Shown: in pieces, positions 7,781 to 16,718 of the stretch | Layout of the letters: every line of letters starts with the position of its first letter | Position numbering within the stretch: position 1 is the stretch's first letter | Source of the DNA: an uncultured Erysipelotrichaceae bacterium | GTDB taxonomy: Bacteria > Bacillota_I > Bacilli_A > RFN20 > CAG-826 | NCBI GenBank assembly: GCA_902777015.1 | Contig: CACYSA010000009.1 | Coordinates: 1-43,683 of the forward strand | Reading direction: 5' to 3' | Length of the DNA: 43,683 nucleotides | The notes under the pieces: generated by a model | What the model was told of the DNA's origin: nothing | Database searches by the model: none | What the model saw: the letters and a program-made list of their open reading frames with translations, nothing else | Position numbers and translations under genes: made by a program

Positions 7781-8044
7781 ATGATGGATTACGAGAAAAT
7801 TGTTAAAACAATCATTGATCCTATCGTTGAAGATTCCGATTCAGTTCTTCTCAGAGTTAACGAAGAAGAAAAAGACGTCTTAATTATTATCGCAGCAGAA
7901 AAAGATGATACCGCTAGATTGATTGGTCGTAAGGGCTTAATCGCTAACGCTATCAGAGAAGTTGTTTCTGTCGCTGGTAAGAGTGAAGAAAAACACGTCC
8001 ATCTCAAATTTGAATCTTTTGATGATGAAAGAAAAGAGGATTAA
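7781..8044 (+). CDS. khpA: KH-domain RNA-binding protein KhpA (YlqC)
   Basis: A small KH-domain protein of 87 residues that binds RNA, usually with KhpB/Jag, and influences cell elongation and division in related Firmicutes. The KH GxxG loop is in RLIGRKGLIANAIREVV. It starts 8 nt after rpsP with an AGGAG; two adjacent ATGs (7781 and 7784) could be used. The stop codon TAA lies in the loop of a terminator-like hairpin (8032-8055). Confidence 0.93.
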   Translation: MMDYEKIVKTIIDPIVEDSDSVLLRVNEEEKDVLIIIAAEKDDTARLIGRKGLIANAIREVVSVAGKSEEKHVHLKFESFDDERKED

Positions 8045-8055
8045 TCCTCTTTTTT
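8032..8055 (+). terminator. Terminator-like hairpin over the khpA stop codon
   Basis: AAAAGAGGA (8032-8040) pairs perfectly with TCCTCTTTT (8045-8053) around a TTAA loop that holds the khpA stop codon, with further T at 8054-8055. It sits between rpsP-khpA and rimM-trmD and should reduce transcription of the latter pair. No promoter is visible between it and rimM. Confidence 0.65.
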
Positions 8056-8064
8056 GTTGATATT

Positions 8065-8580
8065 ATGCAAGAAGAATATTTATTACTTGGTTATATCACT
8101 GATGCCTTCTCTTTAGATGGCACTTTTAAGGTACTCAGTAAAACAGATTTCGCTGAAACGCGTTATCAAGAAGGTAAAGATATTTATCTATGTTCTCCAA
8201 GAACTAAAGAACGCCAAGTGATGACTGTTGAAAGCTATCGTGGAAACGGACAATTTGATTTTGTTAAGGTCAAAGAAGTCAACAGTAAAGAAGAAGCTCT
8301 TGCGTTTAAGGGCTATGAAATTAGAGCCTTAAAAGACTACCATTCTTTAGCAAAAGATGAGTATTACTTTGTAGACCTTGTAGGTTGCAAGGTTTTAAAT
8401 GAAAAGTTAGAAGAATTAGGAACTGTTTCTCAAGTTGAGGAGTTCCCAGCGCAGCTCACATTACGTGTAAAAAGAGCGGGCAAAGAAGATTTCTTCGTGC
8501 CATTTGTTAAAGCATTTATTAGAAGAGTAGATATCAACAAAAAGGAAATTGAGATTAATGTCATTGGGGGTATGTTATGA
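8065..8580 (+). CDS. rimM: Ribosome maturation factor RimM
   Basis: Binds S19 and helps mature the 30S head. The 171-residue protein begins MQEEYLLLGYITDAFSLDGT, the usual RimM beta-barrel start, and has the second PRC-barrel-like domain from about residue 95 (DEYYFVDLVGCKV, LTLRV, FVPFVKAFI, RVDINKKEIEI). There is no Shine-Dalgarno; the start is fixed by similarity. It lies 20 nt after khpA, just beyond a terminator-like hairpin, and overlaps trmD by 4 nt (ATGA). Confidence 0.95.
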   Translation: MQEEYLLLGYITDAFSLDGTFKVLSKTDFAETRYQEGKDIYLCSPRTKERQVMTVESYRGNGQFDFVKVKEVNSKEEALAFKGYEIRALKDYHSLAKDEYYFVDLVGCKVLNEKLEELGTVSQVEEFPAQLTLRVKRAGKEDFFVPFVKAFIRRVDINKKEIEINVIGGML

Positions 8581-9356
8581 GAATTAGCATCTTAACTTTA
8601 TTCCCTGAATTCTTTGATGGATTTTTAACTAACTCCATTATTAAACGCGCAATTGCAAAAGAAAAAGTCGAAATCGAAATAATTAATATTAGAGATTTTA
8701 CCACTGATAAATATGGCCGCGTTGATAGCGCACCTGTAGGCGGTGGCGCTGGTTTAATTATGAAGTGCCAGCCAATTATCGATTGCTTAAAAAGTGTTAA
8801 AAAAGATAATAGTCACGTGATCTTACTTTCTCCTAGAGGAAAGACTTACAATCAAGCCCGTGCCCGCTATTTTGCCAAAAACTATGAACACCTTATCCTT
8901 ATTTGTGGTCATTATGAAGGTACTGATGAACGGATTAATAAATATGTTGATGAATTAGTGTCTATTGGTGATTACATCTTAACAGGCGGAGAAATTGGTG
9001 CGGAAATCATCTCTGATTCTATTATCCGTTTACTCGATGGCGTGATCGCTTCTGAATCAATCGTTGATGAATCTTTTGAAAACGGATTATTAGAATATCC
9101 TCAATATAGTGAACCATTTGAATATGATGGTGATTATATTCCAGATATCCTTTATTCAGGTAACCATCAGGCTATTGAGAAATGGAGAAAGAAGCAATCT
9201 TTAAAGCTTACAAAAGAATATCGTCCAGACTTATTAAAGGATTATCCATTAAGTAAGCAAGAAAAGAAATTAATGGATGAACTTGATAGTAACGAAACTC
9301 CTAAATGGGAAAAAGACGCAATTGAAAAAGGCAAAAAATTTATTAAAGAAAAATAG
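8577..9356 (+). CDS. trmD: tRNA (guanine-N1)-methyltransferase TrmD
   Basis: Methylates G37 of tRNAs with S-adenosylmethionine, preventing +1 frameshifting. The 259-residue protein has the SPOUT-class trefoil-knot motifs: VGGGAGLIMKCQP, LLSPRGKTYNQ, ICGHYEGTDERI and SIGDYILTGGE. The C-terminal helical domain includes SGNHQAIEKWR. The start overlaps the rimM stop as ATGA, a standard coupled arrangement. Confidence 0.97.
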   Translation: MRISILTLFPEFFDGFLTNSIIKRAIAKEKVEIEIINIRDFTTDKYGRVDSAPVGGGAGLIMKCQPIIDCLKSVKKDNSHVILLSPRGKTYNQARARYFAKNYEHLILICGHYEGTDERINKYVDELVSIGDYILTGGEIGAEIISDSIIRLLDGVIASESIVDESFENGLLEYPQYSEPFEYDGDYIPDILYSGNHQAIEKWRKKQSLKLTKEYRPDLLKDYPLSKQEKKLMDELDSNETPKWEKDAIEKGKKFIKEK

Positions 9357-9374
9357 GTTAGTTTTAAGTACAAT

Positions 9375-9412
9375 AAAAGCAGACTTTTTAAAGAATTAGA
9401 TCTGCTTTTTTT
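9375..9412. terminator. Bidirectional terminator between trmD and the accessory operon
   Basis: The stem AAAAGCAGA (9375-9383)/TCTGCTTTT (9401-9409) is followed by T on the plus strand and by TTTTATT on the minus strand. It can end both trmD and the convergent gene that stops at 9417. Confidence 0.85.
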
Positions 9413-9416
9413 TATA

Positions 9417-11363
9417 CTAGATGTTTTTAACTATTTTTAGGATGTTTTTACCATCTTTATATTCATAAGTCATATCATCCATACTTTTCTTAACCATGAA
9501 TATTCCCAATCCTCCTTTTTGACGTTCCATCAAGGAAAGAGAAGTATTAGGATCAGGTTTAGCAAGAGGATTATATTCGCTTCCTGAATCAATAAACGTG
9601 ATTTCTATTGAAAGAGGGTCTTCATTCATTGAGACTTGAATGACAGCATCACCGCTAGAAGAGCCATAAGCATAATTTGCAATATTAACAAATATTTCTT
9701 CAACAGCGATATCAATCGTTGTCTGTGTCTTCATTGGGCAATCAACTTCTTCAAGTTTTTGATCAATAAAAGCTTGTACTTCTTCTAAATTATTGACATC
9801 CGCTTTGACGATTAACTCTTCAACGTTTTTTGTTTCTTTTGAGGCTTCTATTGGGTTTGAGCCGATATATCTTATGCCCAACATTGTTAAGTCATCAAAT
9901 TGTGGAGCATCTTTAACAAAGCCATCAACGGCTTTTTTAACGCCTTCTAGGACTTCTTGCTGAGAAATACCTTGAGGAAGATTATTCAAGGCTTCAACTG
10001 TGCGATCAGTTCCAAAAAGCTGCTTATTTGCATTTGTGGCTTCAGCGACACCATCAGTGTAAACGAATATTTGATCACCGCTTTTGAGTGTGATTTCCAT
10101 ATCTTTATATTTGGAATTTGGCATCGCACCGATGGCTAAGCCATGTATATCTTTAAATATTTCATATTTGCCATTTACATTGATAATTGGATATTCATGT
10201 CCCGCACTAGAAGTGACTAGTTTGCCTGTGCTAATTTCTAATATACCAAGCCAAACTGTCACAAACATATGAGCTTTGTTACTAGCGTAAACCGCCCTAT
10301 TGACTCTTTCTAGTATCTCAGAAGGCTTTCCACCGATTAAAGCGTGGTCGTTAATAAGAATCTTACTAGACATCATAAATAACGCCGCAGGAACGCCTTT
10401 TCCTGAAACGTCGGCAATTACCATGGCTAAATGGTCATCATCAATCATAAAGAAGTCATAAAAGTCACCACCAACTTCTTTAGCGGGAGTCATAGAAGCA
10501 TAAATATCAAATTCATGTCTATCTGGGAAAGGAGGGAAAACTGATGGAAGGGTATTTGCTTGGATTTCTGTACCCATATTAAGCTCAGTTTCTGTCGCAG
10601 TCATTTTCTTGTTATTATCGTTAAAAATAACGCAATACATCACGATTAGAGACATTAAAACAAAGCCATATTGAGCCGCCGCCCCATGTTCTCCACCGAC
10701 AAGGTAATAGCCAATGCCTGGGAAAACAACAAATAGCAAGGCCGGAATCTTTTGATTCCAAGGAGCGTGGCAAATAATTATATGAACAATTCCAATAATA
10801 AAAACTATATCAGGAGCAATATCCATGAGCCAAGCAAGGGAGGTATAGGCAAAAACACCCTGTTCATCAACAGCAAATGTTAATGGATAGATAATATTAA
10901 TTAATATAATAAGAGTACCTAATGAAGCTAAAATAGGCACTATTATATCAGTAATCTTGGCTATTTTGCCTTCAATACTAAGTAATTTTTTAATGTAATA
11001 ATAATAAAGATCAACAATTAGTGCCAAATCAAGGAAACTAGAAAGAACGCATAATGTTAAATGTAAGATTCTTAACTCGGATAAGCCGGATACAAATAGC
11101 ATTAATTCATTAATTAAAAAACTTGTACTGACCATCAAGATGAGAAGTCGAAAGATTAAAGTTCCTTCTCCTTTTTGTCTTAAACACCCATAAAAAAGAG
11201 CAACACAAATAATGGCACCAATCGTGTCAACACCAAAATCAAACAAATATGATTGGATCCTTGCTACCTCAAAGTTAATATCACTCCAAACAATGAGAAA
11301 AATCCCTACCGCAATGGTATAGACTAATCCTAATACGTTGAACCAATTAATCTTTTTTAACAT
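9417..11363 (-). CDS. Membrane PP2C-type (SpoIIE/RsbU) phosphatase fused to an RsbW-like kinase domain
   Basis: A 648-residue protein with about eight N-terminal membrane segments (roughly 1-250). A SpoIIE/RsbU-type PP2C phosphatase domain follows (about 275-500) with TPAKEVGGDFYDFF, VIADVSGKGVPAALFM, VYTDGVAEA and DDLTMLGIRY. The C-terminus (about 510-648) is a GHKL ATPase of the RsbW/SpoIIAB type, with the N box AVEEIFVNIANYAYG, FIDSGSEYNP and KGGLGIFMVKKSMD. In partner switching, the phosphatase dephosphorylates a STAS protein and the kinase phosphorylates it or binds a target. Here both activities are in one chain, next to a STAS gene. No sigma factor is nearby. It is the last gene of the accessory operon, 78 nt after the STAS gene. 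Confidence 0.88.
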   Translation of the reverse strand: MLKKINWFNVLGLVYTIAVGIFLIVWSDINFEVARIQSYLFDFGVDTIGAIICVALFYGCLRQKGEGTLIFRLLILMVSTSFLINELMLFVSGLSELRILHLTLCVLSSFLDLALIVDLYYYYIKKLLSIEGKIAKITDIIVPILASLGTLIILINIIYPLTFAVDEQGVFAYTSLAWLMDIAPDIVFIIGIVHIIICHAPWNQKIPALLFVVFPGIGYYLVGGEHGAAAQYGFVLMSLIVMYCVIFNDNNKKMTATETELNMGTEIQANTLPSVFPPFPDRHEFDIYASMTPAKEVGGDFYDFFMIDDDHLAMVIADVSGKGVPAALFMMSSKILINDHALIGGKPSEILERVNRAVYASNKAHMFVTVWLGILEISTGKLVTSSAGHEYPIINVNGKYEIFKDIHGLAIGAMPNSKYKDMEITLKSGDQIFVYTDGVAEATNANKQLFGTDRTVEALNNLPQGISQQEVLEGVKKAVDGFVKDAPQFDDLTMLGIRYIGSNPIEASKETKNVEELIVKADVNNLEEVQAFIDQKLEEVDCPMKTQTTIDIAVEEIFVNIANYAYGSSSGDAVIQVSMNEDPLSIEITFIDSGSEYNPLAKPDPNTSLSLMERQKGGLGIFMVKKSMDDMTYEYKDGKNILKIVKNI

Positions 11364-11396
11364 AATAATCTTCTTTTCAAAGAGAATATAAGAGAA

Positions 11397-11422
11397 AGAA
11401 CGGATTATAAGATGTCCGTTCT
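11397..11422 (-). terminator. Hairpin between the STAS and phosphatase genes
   Basis: On the minus strand, AGAACGGA pairs perfectly with TCCGTTCT across a 10-nt loop and is followed by TTCTCTT. The T run is imperfect, so it may be a weak terminator or an mRNA-processing or stability element that sets the phosphatase level below that of the STAS protein. Confidence 0.5.
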
Positions 11423-11441
11423 AAATTATAGAGATGTTTAT

Positions 11442-11774
11442 TTATTCAATATTGAATACTTGGATGAATCCTGTGACATCAAAAATCTCACGTATTGCTT
11501 CACTAACATGGACAAGAACCATTTCACCTTTACCATCTAATTGTTGCGCAGCACCAAGTAAAACTCTTAAGCCAGCAGAAGAAATATAAGCTAATTTATC
11601 AAGATCAAGAACAAGCTTTTTAGCGTTGCCAATAATCTTGTTAAGTTCTGCATCAAGTTGTGGAGAAGTTAAAGTATCTAATCTACCGTCAACCAAAACG
11701 GTATATGTATCTCCATCTTTATTTACCGAAACTTTTAATTTTGATTCTGTATTCTTTTTACCAAATAATCCCAT
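11442..11774 (-). CDS. STAS-domain anti-sigma factor antagonist-like protein
   Basis: A 110-residue protein: a short basic N-terminus (MGLFGKKNTESK) and one STAS domain of the SpoIIAA/RsbV type. The phosphorylation loop is LAYISSAGLRVLLGAAQQL, with Ser65/Ser66 as candidate phospho-acceptors. In known systems the unphosphorylated form captures an RsbW-type kinase and frees its partner. AGGAG lies 8 nt before the ATG. It begins 31 nt after the last large paralogue and precedes the phosphatase-kinase fusion, so it is probably that enzyme's substrate. The regulated target is not evident. Confidence 0.9.
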   Translation of the reverse strand: MGLFGKKNTESKLKVSVNKDGDTYTVLVDGRLDTLTSPQLDAELNKIIGNAKKLVLDLDKLAYISSAGLRVLLGAAQQLDGKGEMVLVHVSEAIREIFDVTGFIQVFNIE

Positions 11775-11805
11775 ATGTTTTTCTCCTGTTTATATTGTAA
11801 TCCTA

Positions 11806-14217
11806 TTACTCACTAACTTTCATTTCTTTTCTTTTAGAAATAATTAACATAATTGCAATACCGATGCCTGCACCAACTACCGCGCCAATACCTGCAAATA
11901 AGAAGCCAGTACCAGTAGAGAAGTTAGATCCAGCAACAGATGCTTTAGGTAAAGCAGATTCATCAACTTGGAAATATACATATGTACCTTTAGGCGTGTC
12001 GTTATAGCAATAATAAGCGCTAGTCAAGTTATAAGCATTTTCAGTTTCAAAATTATGGATACCTAAATTGGAATATCCAGTTGGGATGTTAGATGTACCT
12101 TTAACAACTAGAAGAGAGTCAGCTTTAATTGGAGCATGACCATCTTCTCTAACATAATATAAAGCTAACCATTCTTTACCAACATCACCATTAAGGTCAG
12201 CGTAGTTTTGAAGTTGCTCATAGTAAGGAGCATCACTCTTACGATTACATTCTGCTACTCGATAATAAGCAGAATCGTTTCTCTTAACCATTGTTTTACC
12301 ATTTACTTCTTCAGTAATTTTAGTTTCTTCAACGATATATTTTGGAATTGGGGTATATTCGACTTGATAATAGGCTTGCAATTCTTGAACTGTACTAATA
12401 ATTGAGTAAACTGCTAAGGCCGCCATCGCGACAGTAAAAGCTGCACCTAAATAAGTACAAATCTTTGATTTAGTAGCTAATTGTGAGACAGTTTTATCAT
12501 AAGTATAAGTGCAATCTCCAGCATATTCTTTTCCGACTACCTCTTCAAGCATTTCCATTCGGGTCTCTAACAAAGCATCTCTATAAGAGCTTTCAAATGC
12601 CTTAGAGACTTTATCATGCATTAAATCCCATAATTTGTCAGAGAATTTTAAATTAATTGTTTTAACTGCATCCTTTGCGCTACTTAACATTTCAAAAGTC
12701 TTAGCATAAGGCGCTCCAATCACCCAAGAAGCAATCATACCAGCGGTAGCAACTGCAGTCGCACCCCATAAAACATAAGTTGTGGCACTTAATGGTGAAT
12801 CTACAACTGCATCATTTTTCATGGCTTCTGCTCTAAGAGCTTTATTAGTTAAAGCAACCTTGCCTTTTTCAAATATTTCTCTATTGACGCCTTCAAAGAT
12901 AGAAACAGGTTCAATATCGCCTAATTCGTTTGCTTCGTAACTTGTCGCATCCGCAGTTGCAATTGTAACTAGGTCTTGAAGAGAAAGGAAATCTAATCCA
13001 GCGAGTTGGCCTGCAGAAAGTGAGGCAACAATTGGATATAAGTTTCTAATGCCGTCTCCATTAAATGCACTAGCGTCTTGCATAAAGAATTCAGCAAGAG
13101 TTGTACCATCATCGAAATCATAATCAATTTCATCCATACGTTCTTTTGCGGCAACAAGTTCGAGATCAAGAGTATCATTGGACATTTCACAACTAGTCAC
13201 AACCTCTGCGGCAATAGATTCGCCGTTTTCGTTAAGTTCTTTGTTGTCGTTATATTTTTCCATTGAGTCGATTTTTTCTTCATATTCTTGTTCTTTAAAA
13301 TTCAACAACTCATTGGCCTTATTATCATAATCTAAAAGAGCGTAATTAAAGACATCCCATTTTTCTAATAATTGTTTAGCACTATCTTCATACGTTTTAT
13401 CTAAGGTTGTATCAACTTCAGTAATATCGACACCTTGATAAATTAATTTATCTTCTAAAGCTTCTAAAGAATTATCTTCTAATCTCTCAATCCAGCTTGT
13501 TTCCGCTGTATCAGTAGCTTTAGTTAATAAAGTTTCCATCGTCAGCATATTTTTACCATTCGCTTGCATAACGATAGTTGCGATATCAGCATGTTGTTTC
13601 TTTTCTTCGATAGATAAGGCGTTATATGCGGTATCTCCTAATTCGTATTTAGTTTCATTCACTAATAAATCACCGAGGAGTCCACCTGTATCATCATCTT
13701 TAAGTTTATTAAGCATAGACTTCATATATGTGGCACGAGCTTTGTTTGCTGGATACTCGGATTGTAGATTAGTTCTATATTCTTGGAGAGTCGCTAAAAA
13801 TCTTTCTATGAAAGGTAAGATCTCTGTCTTTAAACGAGTTTCCATTAAAGATTCATAGTCTCTGATGCTATAACCGCCTCTCATATTCATAACCGCTAAG
13901 TCGGTAATAGCTTGAGTTGGATCATTAGTGATTTTATAACCTAAATAGACTTTCTTTTGTCCTCTACCCATAGTAGGATCTTTAGAACCAGCATCTTCAT
14001 TTAAGTCTGCATATTTTCCATCTTTAGATAGAATAGTAAAACCTTCTTCAAGGAGCTCTTTAACCGCTCCAGCTTCGGTTTTATCCATTCCTACCTTGAC
14101 TTCGGAAATGTATTTTGTTTCACCCGCTGCCATTGCAGGAGCGTAACGAGCTGGAATAGAAACTCCTAAGGCTACCACCATAGCGGCAATTGTTAATTTA
14201 GAAAAGATTTTTAACAT
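11806..14217 (-). CDS. Large surface protein, paralogue 3 (MABP-like domain, variable loop, C-terminal anchor)
   Basis: An 803-residue protein of no family I can name with confidence. A signal peptide ends at about APAMA-A (31). Residues 35-115 form a beta-rich domain (KYISEVKVG, GFTILSKDGKYADLN, KKVYLGYKITND, AITDLAVMNM) that resembles the MABP beta-prism motif. A long acidic helical region follows to about 470, containing LYPIVASLSAGQLAGLDF. A membrane segment (about 475-500), about 80 variable residues and a second membrane segment (about 582-612) come next. A second beta-rich domain (EYTPIPKYIVEE, NYADLNGDVGKEWLALYY, GTYVYFQVDES) precedes GSNFSTG, a C-terminal membrane segment and a basic tail. 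AGGAGG lies before the ATG, and the gene is 22 nt after its neighbour paralogue. Confidence 0.8.
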   Translation of the reverse strand: MLKIFSKLTIAAMVVALGVSIPARYAPAMAAGETKYISEVKVGMDKTEAGAVKELLEEGFTILSKDGKYADLNEDAGSKDPTMGRGQKKVYLGYKITNDPTQAITDLAVMNMRGGYSIRDYESLMETRLKTEILPFIERFLATLQEYRTNLQSEYPANKARATYMKSMLNKLKDDDTGGLLGDLLVNETKYELGDTAYNALSIEEKKQHADIATIVMQANGKNMLTMETLLTKATDTAETSWIERLEDNSLEALEDKLIYQGVDITEVDTTLDKTYEDSAKQLLEKWDVFNYALLDYDNKANELLNFKEQEYEEKIDSMEKYNDNKELNENGESIAAEVVTSCEMSNDTLDLELVAAKERMDEIDYDFDDGTTLAEFFMQDASAFNGDGIRNLYPIVASLSAGQLAGLDFLSLQDLVTIATADATSYEANELGDIEPVSIFEGVNREIFEKGKVALTNKALRAEAMKNDAVVDSPLSATTYVLWGATAVATAGMIASWVIGAPYAKTFEMLSSAKDAVKTINLKFSDKLWDLMHDKVSKAFESSYRDALLETRMEMLEEVVGKEYAGDCTYTYDKTVSQLATKSKICTYLGAAFTVAMAALAVYSIISTVQELQAYYQVEYTPIPKYIVEETKITEEVNGKTMVKRNDSAYYRVAECNRKSDAPYYEQLQNYADLNGDVGKEWLALYYVREDGHAPIKADSLLVVKGTSNIPTGYSNLGIHNFETENAYNLTSAYYCYNDTPKGTYVYFQVDESALPKASVAGSNFSTGTGFLFAGIGAVVGAGIGIAIMLIISKRKEMKVSE

Positions 14218-14239
14218 GACTAATTCCTCCTACATCTTT

Positions 14240-16696
14240 TTATTCTTGAGTTACTTTTGTTTCTTTCTTTTTGTTGAGCACAAACATGATTGCAACCGCA
14301 ATGCCTGCACCAACAACAGCGCCAATACCAGCGAATAAAACTGCAGAACCAGTTGAGAAGTTAGATCCAGTAACTGAAGCGTTTTTAATAGCGGATTCAT
14401 CTAAATTGAAATAGACATAAGTTCCTTTATTTGGATCGTTATAGCAATAATATTTACTTGTTAAGTTATAAGCATTTTCAGTTTCAAAATTATGGATACC
14501 TAAATTGGAATATCCAGTTGGGATAGTAGAAGTTCCCGTTACTACTTTTAAGCTATCAGCTTTAATTGGAGCGTGGCCATCTTGTCTAGCATAATATAAT
14601 GCCAACCACTGCTTACCAACATCACCATTAAGATCAGCGTAGTTTTGTAATACATCGTAGAAATCAGCATCTGGTTTACGGTTACATTCCACGACTCTAT
14701 AATATGCAGAATCATTTCTCACCACAGTTGTGACACCGTTTTCCGTTTTTGTGATGTCTGTCTCTTCAACAATATATTTTGGAATTGGAGTGTATTCGAC
14801 TTTGTAATAATCGAGTAATTCTTTAATTGTGGACCAGATAGAGACAGCTGCAAGAGCCGCCATCGCGACAGTAAAAGCTGCACCTAAATATGTTGCAATT
14901 TTGGATTTAGTAGCTGCATTAGCGGCCACTTTTTCAAAAGATGTTTTACCATCTTGAATTTGCTTAGCGACTTTACTGCCATATATACCTTCTAATCTAG
15001 CATTATAAATCTCTTTAGCGACACGTTGGTCTTCAAGGGCATTAAATGCGCTAAATGAAACTTTTTCCATACCAGGGGTTTGTGTTATTCTAACGTAATC
15101 TTTTGTAAGGGATGGGAGTTGGGCTAAATATATTGATTTAGCAGTTTTGGCTGCTGCGACAGAGGCAGTAGCGAAATCCTTAAGTTGTGAAGCAAAAGCA
15201 AATGAAGCAATCATACCCGCTGTTGCAAGAGCGGTCGCTCCCCAAAGGATATAAGTTGTTGCACTTAATGGATGATCAACAACTGCATCATTCTTCATCG
15301 CTTCAGCACGTAATGCTTTATTTGTTAAAGCGACTTTACCTTTTTGGAAGATTTCTCTATTGACGCCTTCATAAATAGAAACTGGCTCAAGATTGCCTAA
15401 ATCGTTTGCTTCGTAACTTGTCGCATCAGCAGTCGCAATGGTAACTAAGTCTTGAAGAGATAAGAAATCAAGACCTGCTAGTTGACCTGCAGAAAGTGAG
15501 GCAACGATAGGATATAAATCTCTAATACCATCTCCATTAAAGACACTTGCATCTTGAGCAAAGAATTCAGCAAGAGTTGCACCATCATCGAAATCATAAT
15601 CGACTTCATCCATACGTTCTTTAGCCGCGATTAATTCTAGATCAAGAGTTGTTTCTACAAAGTCGTTTTGCACTTCTATACTAGCAACAAGAGCTTCACC
15701 GTTCTTATCTTTGTTTTGGCTATTTTCATCATATTGTTCAATGGCTTTAACTTGTTCATCAAATGCATTTTCACCAATATTAGCTAATTCATTAGCTTTA
15801 TCATCATATTCATTAAGGGCTTGAGAAAATGTATCCCATTTTTCTAATAGTTTATTCGCGTCATCGCCATACATTCTATCTAGTGTTGCATCTTGTTCTG
15901 TGATATCAACACCAGCTTCATCTAATTGCTCTTTCAAATCATCGAGAGTGTTTTCTTCTAATCTATCAATCCAGCTTTTTTCATCTGTATCAGTAGCTTT
16001 AGTTAACAAAGTCTCCATAGATAAAGTAGATTTGCCGTTTGCTTGCATGATAATAGTAGCGATATCAGCGTGTTGTTTCTTCTCTTCATCGGATAAAGCA
16101 GCGTATTCTGTATCGCCTAATTCATATTTAGTTTTATTAATCAATAAATCACCTAATAATCCACCTGTATCGTCATCTTGGAGCTTATTAAGCATTGATC
16201 TCATATATTCTGCGCGAGCTTTATTAGCTGTGAAAGGAGATTTAAGGTTTGCTCTATATTCGTCAAGAGTGACTATAAATCTATCGATAAAAGGGAGAAC
16301 TTCAGTTTTGAGCCTGGTTGCCATCAAGGCTTCATAATCTTTAATACTATAACCGCCTCTCATATTCATAACTGCTAAGTCAGTGATAGCAAAAGTTGGA
16401 TCATTCGTGGTCTTATAGCCTAAATAGACTACTTTTTGTCCTCTACCCATGGTATCATCAGAACCAGCACCTTTATTTAAGTCAGCATTATTACCATTAT
16501 CATCTTTTAAAATAGTAAAACCATCATCAAGAAGTGATTTAGCAGCACCTTCTTCAGTTTTATCCATACCCACTTTTATTTCGGAAATGTATTTTGTTTC
16601 ACCTGCTGCCATTGCAGGAGCGTAACGAGCTGGAATAGAAACTCCTAAAGCTACCACCATAGCGGCAATTGTTATTTTAGAAAAGATTTTTAGCAT
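14240..16696 (-). CDS. Large surface protein, paralogue 2
   Basis: An 818-residue copy of the same architecture as the two flanking genes; the first 35 residues, including the signal peptide, are almost identical to both. The N-terminal beta-rich domain reads KYISEIKVG, GFTILKDDNGNNADLN, KVVYLGYKTTND and AITDLAVMNMRGGYS. The helical region contains DLYPIVASLSAGQLAGLDF. Membrane segments lie at about 475-500 and 598-625. The roughly 95 residues between them (QLKDFATASVAAAKTAKS and onward) bear no visible resemblance to the equivalent part of paralogues 1 and 3. The C-terminus has GSNFSTG, a Gly/Ala-rich membrane segment and NKKKETKVTQE. AGGAGG precedes the ATG at 16696; it starts 22 nt after paralogue 1. 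Confidence 0.8.
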   Translation of the reverse strand: MLKIFSKITIAAMVVALGVSIPARYAPAMAAGETKYISEIKVGMDKTEEGAAKSLLDDGFTILKDDNGNNADLNKGAGSDDTMGRGQKVVYLGYKTTNDPTFAITDLAVMNMRGGYSIKDYEALMATRLKTEVLPFIDRFIVTLDEYRANLKSPFTANKARAEYMRSMLNKLQDDDTGGLLGDLLINKTKYELGDTEYAALSDEEKKQHADIATIIMQANGKSTLSMETLLTKATDTDEKSWIDRLEENTLDDLKEQLDEAGVDITEQDATLDRMYGDDANKLLEKWDTFSQALNEYDDKANELANIGENAFDEQVKAIEQYDENSQNKDKNGEALVASIEVQNDFVETTLDLELIAAKERMDEVDYDFDDGATLAEFFAQDASVFNGDGIRDLYPIVASLSAGQLAGLDFLSLQDLVTIATADATSYEANDLGNLEPVSIYEGVNREIFQKGKVALTNKALRAEAMKNDAVVDHPLSATTYILWGATALATAGMIASFAFASQLKDFATASVAAAKTAKSIYLAQLPSLTKDYVRITQTPGMEKVSFSAFNALEDQRVAKEIYNARLEGIYGSKVAKQIQDGKTSFEKVAANAATKSKIATYLGAAFTVAMAALAAVSIWSTIKELLDYYKVEYTPIPKYIVEETDITKTENGVTTVVRNDSAYYRVVECNRKPDADFYDVLQNYADLNGDVGKQWLALYYARQDGHAPIKADSLKVVTGTSTIPTGYSNLGIHNFETENAYNLTSKYYCYNDPNKGTYVYFNLDESAIKNASVTGSNFSTGSAVLFAGIGAVVGAGIAVAIMFVLNKKKETKVTQE

Positions 16697-16718
16697 GCTA
16701 CATCCTCCTACATCTTAT

